The position numbers and the translations under genes are program-made. Positions 62,101 through 64,000 of a DNA stretch of 64,000 nt are shown here, piece by piece. Origin of the DNA: Lycorma delicatula (Eukaryota; Arthropoda; Insecta; Hemiptera; Fulgoridae); NCBI RefSeq assembly GCF_047948215.1, contig NC_134460.1:126960324-127024323 (forward strand). The letters run 5' to 3'. The notes beneath the pieces were generated by a model. The model saw only the letters and a program-made list of their open reading frames with translations, had not been told where the DNA came from and searched no databases. The stretch's first letter is position 1. Each line of letters opens with the position of its first letter.

Positions 62101-62231
62101 GAATAATTATAAAAATGTTACTCTATTGACTAAATTTTGTTCCAGATGGTACTTATATGGCAGTTTTAAAAAGTGGAGTTGGTAAACCTGAAAAAAGGAA
62201 AGGATATACAGTTCTACTTAAACCAAGATGA
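47617..62231 (+). CDS. PKDCC: PKDCC/Vlk-like extracellular tyrosine kinase, 3' five exons (partial)
   Basis: The joined exons (47617-47730, 49854-50055, 52637-52888, 57515-57694, 62146-62231) give 277 residues and a TGA stop. All introns are GT-AG and phases match (0, 1, 1, 1). The product resembles PKDCC, a divergent kinase of the secretory pathway that phosphorylates tyrosines on secreted proteins. The match runs from the hinge (VIATELGDPL) through helix E (ARILHHFAHSPLGS), the catalytic loop MHDLRRQQFVLV (HRD changed) and the metal-binding site LSDVDDVG (DFG changed to DVD) to a C-lobe with PCSHGFCVGYNE. It ends in a tail with paired cysteines (NCTNSKSHNSC, CNSDPMC). Three NxS/T sequons (NGS, NCT, NFT) fit a secretory protein. 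The human protein is about 490 residues, so roughly the first 40% (signal, glycine loop, catalytic lysine) is missing here. I expect upstream exons, since 47616 is an acceptor. No break or frameshift is seen. Confidence 0.88.
48230..48517 (-). repeat. SINE family 1, full-length, perfect target-site duplication
   Basis: Reverse-complement orientation: tail cctgtttagccttcggtaat and atacttcagaggatgatatg, body ctggtatccacgatctatta, head ttgaacgctggaactctcaa and gttcaccactagaccaaccc. It is flanked by identical 16-bp copies of tgcctttgcagtttct (48214-48229 and 48518-48533), so this insertion is relatively young. Confidence 0.92.
48551..48589. repeat. (CA)n microsatellite
   Basis: A pure CA run just downstream of the SINE duplication, inside the intron. 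Confidence 0.95.
48785..49003 (+). repeat. SINE family 1, internally deleted copy
   Basis: The head agggttggtctagtaatgaa runs directly into ttttatatggatttgaatac, so the B box and its surroundings are deleted. The body and tail (ctgagactgtacaagactac, ttccc...gactaaacaggaaaaa) are intact. Confidence 0.85.
49854..50055 (+). CDS. PKDCC: PKDCC-like exon: catalytic core
   Basis: The acceptor is a T-run plus cag at 49851-49853; the donor gtaagt starts at 50056. 202 nt, ending in phase 1. It holds HHFAHSPLGS, the catalytic-loop equivalent HDLRRQQF, the LKLSDVDDVG metal-binding stretch and a cysteine pair in PTCHLDKDC. Confidence 0.9.
50056..52636 (+). other. PKDCC-like intron (2.6 kb)
   Basis: GT-AG and AT-rich. 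Two weak matches to the 'ctgatga' module occur at about 51711 (ctgatgaagtggtgcgcacc) and 52013 (ctgatgatggatatattttc). Nothing else recognised. Confidence 0.8.
52637..52888 (+). CDS. PKDCC: PKDCC-like exon: C-lobe
   Basis: Acceptor ttttacag ends at 52636; the donor gtatgc starts at 52889. 252 nt, phase 1 in and out. It contains VPCSHGFCVGYNERLN, FIRQFLPLRAPSSLEPHI and a helical stretch ending KYTSGKYSNSNY, all with counterparts in vertebrate PKDCC. Confidence 0.9.
53117..53146. repeat. (TA)n microsatellite
   Basis: A short pure TA run in the intron. Confidence 0.95.
53662..55078. mobile_element. Long-TIR Tc1/mariner-type transposon with transposase remains
   Basis: The left arm (about 53662-54020) and right arm (about 54755-55078) are diverged inverted copies. 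The left arm has caagttacggctagcg, aggtcccagaactgtg, acatgatatccaatgtaaaa and aggttggaagtacaatcact. The right arm, reversed, has gttcatataaacataggtct, tttcgagttatggcca and aagatatccgatgtaaaa. These are the same arms as in the 5.46-kb foldback. Between them, minus-strand transposase fragments are found at about 54300-54600. Confidence 0.75.
54300..54610 (-). pseudogene. Transposase fragment within the long-TIR element
   Basis: The minus-strand open piece 54344-54580 (78 codons) includes TYFTNQVRQFLDEKF, CIGCRVPVNWPPRSLDLTPL and DYCL, matching the second half of the DDE core of Tc1/mariner-type transposases ('...HF...VR.FL...FP.RWIGR.GP..WPPRSPDLTPLDFFLW'). The third catalytic aspartate is kept (LDLTPLD), but the second has been lost: QDGAP became LNEVP. 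Only this C-terminal part of the protein is recognisable. Confidence 0.75.
55255..55400 (+). pseudogene. Small transposase-like scrap (NESFN...FVG motif)
   Basis: A frame here reads NNNSDNESFNSIMCAMVPKI and FFVGVNT before a stop. 'NESFN....PK..FVG' is a signature I associate with a widespread insect transposon-encoded protein. Too short to name the family. Confidence 0.4.
56380..57080 (+). mobile_element. mariner-type transposon, 5' part of transposase
   Basis: A possible terminal repeat near 56382 (ctgtttagaaaataaccaaa). An ATG at 56573 is followed after a stop by KLGKTYTETFQLLKQ (from about 56610). Then come GDDSLDYTHCYEWF (about 56678), QSIEDDPLPGRPLTSTDENH (about 56737-56796) and a frameshifted DNA-binding second half (CRKLAEQVSISIGSCHDI pattern, about 56850-56910). 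This is the paired helix-turn-helix of mariner transposases. The DDE domain is lost after a pair of palindromes at 56912-56976. Confidence 0.8.
56912..56976. repeat. Two adjacent perfect palindromes in the mariner remnant
   Basis: gaaagaaatttctttc (56912-56927) is a perfect palindrome. aataaatgttgtttgga (56941-56957) and tccaaacaacatttatt (56960-56976) are perfect 17-bp arms around a 2-bp loop. Transposase similarity ends here. Confidence 0.95.
57318..57422 (-). repeat. SINE family 2, minus-strand copy, alternative tail
   Basis: The tail ccttgatatcaccacataag and aagcttgtgtgtgggatgg, then ttttgtagtatatgaaaaat, tgcctgtccaggattcgatc and ccaggacctcc. The A-box half is missing. It lies 93 bp upstream of the fourth exon seen here (starting 57515). 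Confidence 0.75.
57515..57694 (+). CDS. PKDCC: PKDCC-like exon: cysteine-bearing tail
   Basis: Acceptor tttttcag ends at 57514; the donor gtgagt starts at 57695. 180 nt, phase 1 in and out. It encodes LDYNCTNSKSHNSCIHMID and VPICNSDPMCNAVVI, a paired-cysteine pattern like the vertebrate C-terminal region, and ends in NFTV. Confidence 0.88.
59030..59375 (+). mobile_element. hAT-type transposase C-terminal remnant
   Basis: One frame reads FSIDKSLLLENLHQETIIYQ, then a stop and FDAIVVAGTRRMF. After a frameshift an open frame from 59169 continues MLTAVRSSRRPYEECLVEKR and a coiled-coil of lysine/glutamate (LQAEIKKLEEEREKLK). This order matches the tail of hAT-like insect transposases ('VERGFS.NK.LL..N...SL', 'VSITK.ML..VR.A...Y...L..KRK' plus a coiled coil). 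The rest of the gene is absent. Confidence 0.65.
59560..59890 (+). repeat. Two diverged tandem units, about 235-bp period
   Basis: tctgtattacttttagt at 59566 recurs as tctgtgttacttttagt at 59801. Each is followed by attattaaatattatt / cttattaaatattgttg and a tttactttg / tgtactttg end. It may be the 3' flank of the hAT remnant. Confidence 0.6.
60712..60855 (+). repeat. SINE family 2, alternative-tail copy
   Basis: ggcagagggtagtgtctcag, ctttcatcctgatgtcctgg, gtttgaatcccagtcaggta (B box), then atggcatttttcatatgcca and tgcacaagcttcaatggtga plus tatcatcaagcaaaa. Confidence 0.8.
60900..61420 (-). mobile_element. Jockey-type LINE, 3' end of reverse transcriptase ORF
   Basis: On the minus strand: LDWRLTRRYRIKMKRKQLN (about 61370-61310), a RPIWIYGKEL block (about 61229-61200, 'LRPIWTYGIQLWG' in relatives), SNVDVIQHFQIKVMRTIAKA (about 61190-61125), RNDEIHEYLELPTIHE (about 61110-61065) and finally LAINLLDNNGYVQRLK near 60985-60935. 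That is the C-terminus of Jockey-clade proteins. Several stops; no catalytic core remains. Confidence 0.75.
61598..61636. repeat. Overlapping inverted repeats
   Basis: gcctaagc (61598-61605) pairs with gcttaggc (61611-61618). cttaggccag (61612-61621) pairs perfectly with ctggcctaag (61627-61636), so the central segment can form either hairpin. Directly downstream (61660-61710) are imperfect repeats of tagatatgacctaga and gtccagatatgacc. Confidence 0.85.
62146..62231 (+). CDS. PKDCC: PKDCC-like terminal exon
   Basis: Acceptor ttgttccag ends at 62145. 28 codons plus TGA (62229-62231): DGTYMAVLKSGVGKPEKRKG, then a short basic end. The position after the tail cysteines matches the last segment of PKDCC ('FFKTGW...' in vertebrates). 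Confidence 0.85.
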
Positions 62232-63300
62232 TCTTGAAAATTAGAAAAAAGGAAACAATCTTTAAAATACTTAAACTATTATTATAAATTACTAGTCATT
62301 TGATATACTTAAGTAAAATAAGATTCTCATTATCATTCCATGATATTAATATGAACTGTTCAAATGAAACATCATAATAATGGATTACTGTGATAATATT
62401 ATTATATTTATTGTATTTATACCATAGGAAGTAATATGTTTTGTAATTAACATATTTTTATATATCAATAATGTACTATCCGAAACATACCCAAAAAAAT
62501 CTGTAAGCAATTCAATAAGGTAAGACCTACAAATACAGCTGTTTGACAGCTTTTTCAAAGATGCTATTAATAGAAAAAAACAATTAAATAAGTAAATAAA
62601 TTGGAATTGTATTCTTTGGAATAATAAGAAAATTATATTATAAAGTCAAAGGTAGTATAATGATGATTCACTGATCCACAGGGTTTTGTAACAGGGTCAG
62701 TTTATTAACGCTTTGGTCATTAAAAAATTCTATGTATATAATTTTTTGGGTCACATTATTCTTATTTTGGGTAATTTTCTGCTAATTCAAATATGTTTAT
62801 TGTTTATTTAAACTACTGTTTATTTAAATTTTATTGAGATATTTTCAATAAAATTAAGCCATCACTACAAGATTAAAGTACTTGTTTGTTTTTTAAGTTT
62901 TAACCTAAAAATAAGTTCATTAAAACATGTTTTAATTTAAACATGTACTTTAGAACATATTCAACATGGAGCAAGTTCTCTATTAGGAAAAACGTACTAA
63001 AAATACTAATGTAAAATTTGTAATTACCCTTTTGGGTTATTTATATAATTTGTCTCAGATTAAGGTTGAAATAAGAAAATTTACTTTTTAAAATTCTTTT
63101 ATGTACTTATTTATTATTTGTTCATACATACTTTTCATTCAAGTAATAGTTGCTCATAATCATAACAGTTAATGCCATTTAAGTTTATAATTTAAAAAAA
63201 GTAAGGATATATATATCAGTACATGTTAATAGAATTAGTATATTTGTAGTGTAAATGTCCTCTGTTCAAGCAATACTAAATAAAAATATTTATCTTTGAA
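62232..63300 (+). other. Probable 3' UTR of the PKDCC-like gene
   Basis: AT-rich, non-coding sequence following the stop codon. It is assigned by position only; its extent depends on which poly(A) signal is used. Confidence 0.5.
63279..63284 (+). terminator. Candidate poly(A) signal AATAAA
   Basis: AATAAA followed within about 35 bp by a T/G-rich stretch (ttttatttgtgagat). An alternative AATAAA lies at 62847-62852. In sequence this AT-rich, the hexamer occurs often by chance. Confidence 0.35.
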
Positions 63301-63637
63301 AATGATTTTATTTGTGAGATTTCAGATGGATTTTGTTAAACAAAAGTATTATTTAATTTATAAACAAAAAGTACATAAATATGGTGTTATTGACTTTAAT
63401 AGGATTAGCTTTTTTATAAAAAAAGAAGTTTACTTTTTTTTAAGTAACATATTACAAACATTAAAATAAAATATTAGATATTATGAATTTTGTTTTATTT
63501 TAAATAAGTTGTTAAATAATTTGTGTTCAGAATAAATAAATTTTTTTTATCCTCTCATGGCTGTTGCAGAAATTATTAAATTGTTACACCTACAAAATTG
63601 CTGTACAGTATCATATAAATTTTTTACTGTTGTCCAG

Positions 63638-63742
63638 CTAATGAAATAGAACCATCTGTTTCAGCTCTACTTTACGAGTAGAGTAATTTCGTCTAGCCGG
63701 TTGATGTAATTCTTTGATTACTTCACGATTTACATCAGTCAT
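63638..63742 (-). pseudogene. Integrase-like fragment of a large transposon (Maverick-like)
   Basis: A minus-strand frame starting with ATG at 63742 encodes 34 residues including EVIKELHQPARRNYSTRKVE, then a stop at 63640-63638. 'ELHKPARRNFPRRKV' is a pattern I associate with the N-terminus of integrase-type proteins of Maverick/Polinton-like insect transposons. Only this short piece is present and it is broken. Confidence 0.45.
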
Positions 63743-63881
63743 CTCTGAATAATATAAAAAATCATCTCAAAAAAAAATAATATAAAGTAAACTAACAATA
63801 ATAATATAAAGTAAACATGAAGAAATATGATATTGATACTGTTGAGACAGTCAAACTAATTACAGTGGCCCACAAGTCCTC

Positions 63882-64000
63882 ATATCCCACTGGTTTGATC
63901 TAATGATGAGCTTGTCATTGCAACTCATCTGATTTCGAAGTTGAAAGTTCTAAGGTTCAAATCCTAGTAAATACAGTTTCTTTTATACGGAGTTGAATAC
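63882..64000 (+). repeat. SINE family 1, cut by window end
   Basis: tatcccactggtttgatcta (head), aactcatctgatttcgaagt, aggttcaaatcctagtaaat (B box) and ttttatacggagttgaatac at the window edge. Confidence 0.85.

Larger units (their letters stand above)
57695..62145 (+). other. PKDCC-like last intron (4.5 kb) with hAT, SINE and LINE remains
   Basis: GT-AG intron. It contains a hAT-type C-terminal fragment (59030-59375), diverged tandem copies (about 59560-59890), a family-2 SINE (60712-60855), a minus-strand Jockey-type LINE tail (about 60900-61420) and clustered inverted repeats (61598-61636). Confidence 0.85.

Noticed and set aside
1..64000. CRISPR array or bacterial operon
   Set aside because: No regularly spaced identical repeats with unique spacers and no clustered long reading frames. 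The sequence is plainly eukaryotic.

Overview
This is an AT-rich animal nuclear sequence, roughly 70% A+T by eye. GT-AG introns, tRNA-derived SINEs, LINE and Tc1/mariner debris and long dinucleotide repeats all say eukaryote. The transposon mix and the one conserved gene fit an insect. A hemipteran is my guess, and nothing here proves the order. No operons, rRNA, CRISPR or bacterial features are present.

The only host gene I can support lies on the + strand at 47617-62231. It is the 3' part of a PKDCC (Vlk)-like secreted tyrosine kinase, in five exons (114, 202, 252, 180 and 86 nt) that join in frame through four GT-AG introns to a TGA stop. They encode 277 residues, from the kinase hinge through the catalytic loop and a modified metal-binding motif to the cysteine-bearing C-terminus. 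The first exon seen starts in phase 0 after an acceptor, so earlier exons lie upstream. I did not find them in the first 47 kb; they may be outside the window or too short to recognise.

The remaining sequence is mostly decayed mobile DNA. 0-7 kb: a Tc1/mariner N-terminal remnant, a LINE tail, and a foldback element with one SINE nested inside another at its centre. 8-15 kb: microsatellites, SINE copies and a small DNA element. 18-26 kb: a mariner remnant abutting a second DDE element, palindromes, a direct duplication, and a nearly full-length Tc1/mariner pseudogene. 28-40 kb: a LINE, a probable Helitron end, a second foldback element, further copies of the small DNA element, and diverged tandem units. 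43-47 kb: a 0.7-kb hairpin and SINEs. 47-62 kb: PKDCC-like introns loaded with SINEs, a long-TIR transposon with transposase remains, a mariner, a hAT-type tail and a Jockey-type LINE. 62-64 kb: 3' UTR, an integrase-like scrap and a cut-off SINE.

The most interesting patterns are these. Two SINE families with different tRNA heads share a 3' tail. A foldback family in the window has a copy that still holds transposase sequence between its arms. Three decayed transposase genes each carry short, clustered, near-perfect inverted repeats. Two elements pair up through a shared terminal repeat. I found no gene cluster that looks like a new biochemical system.
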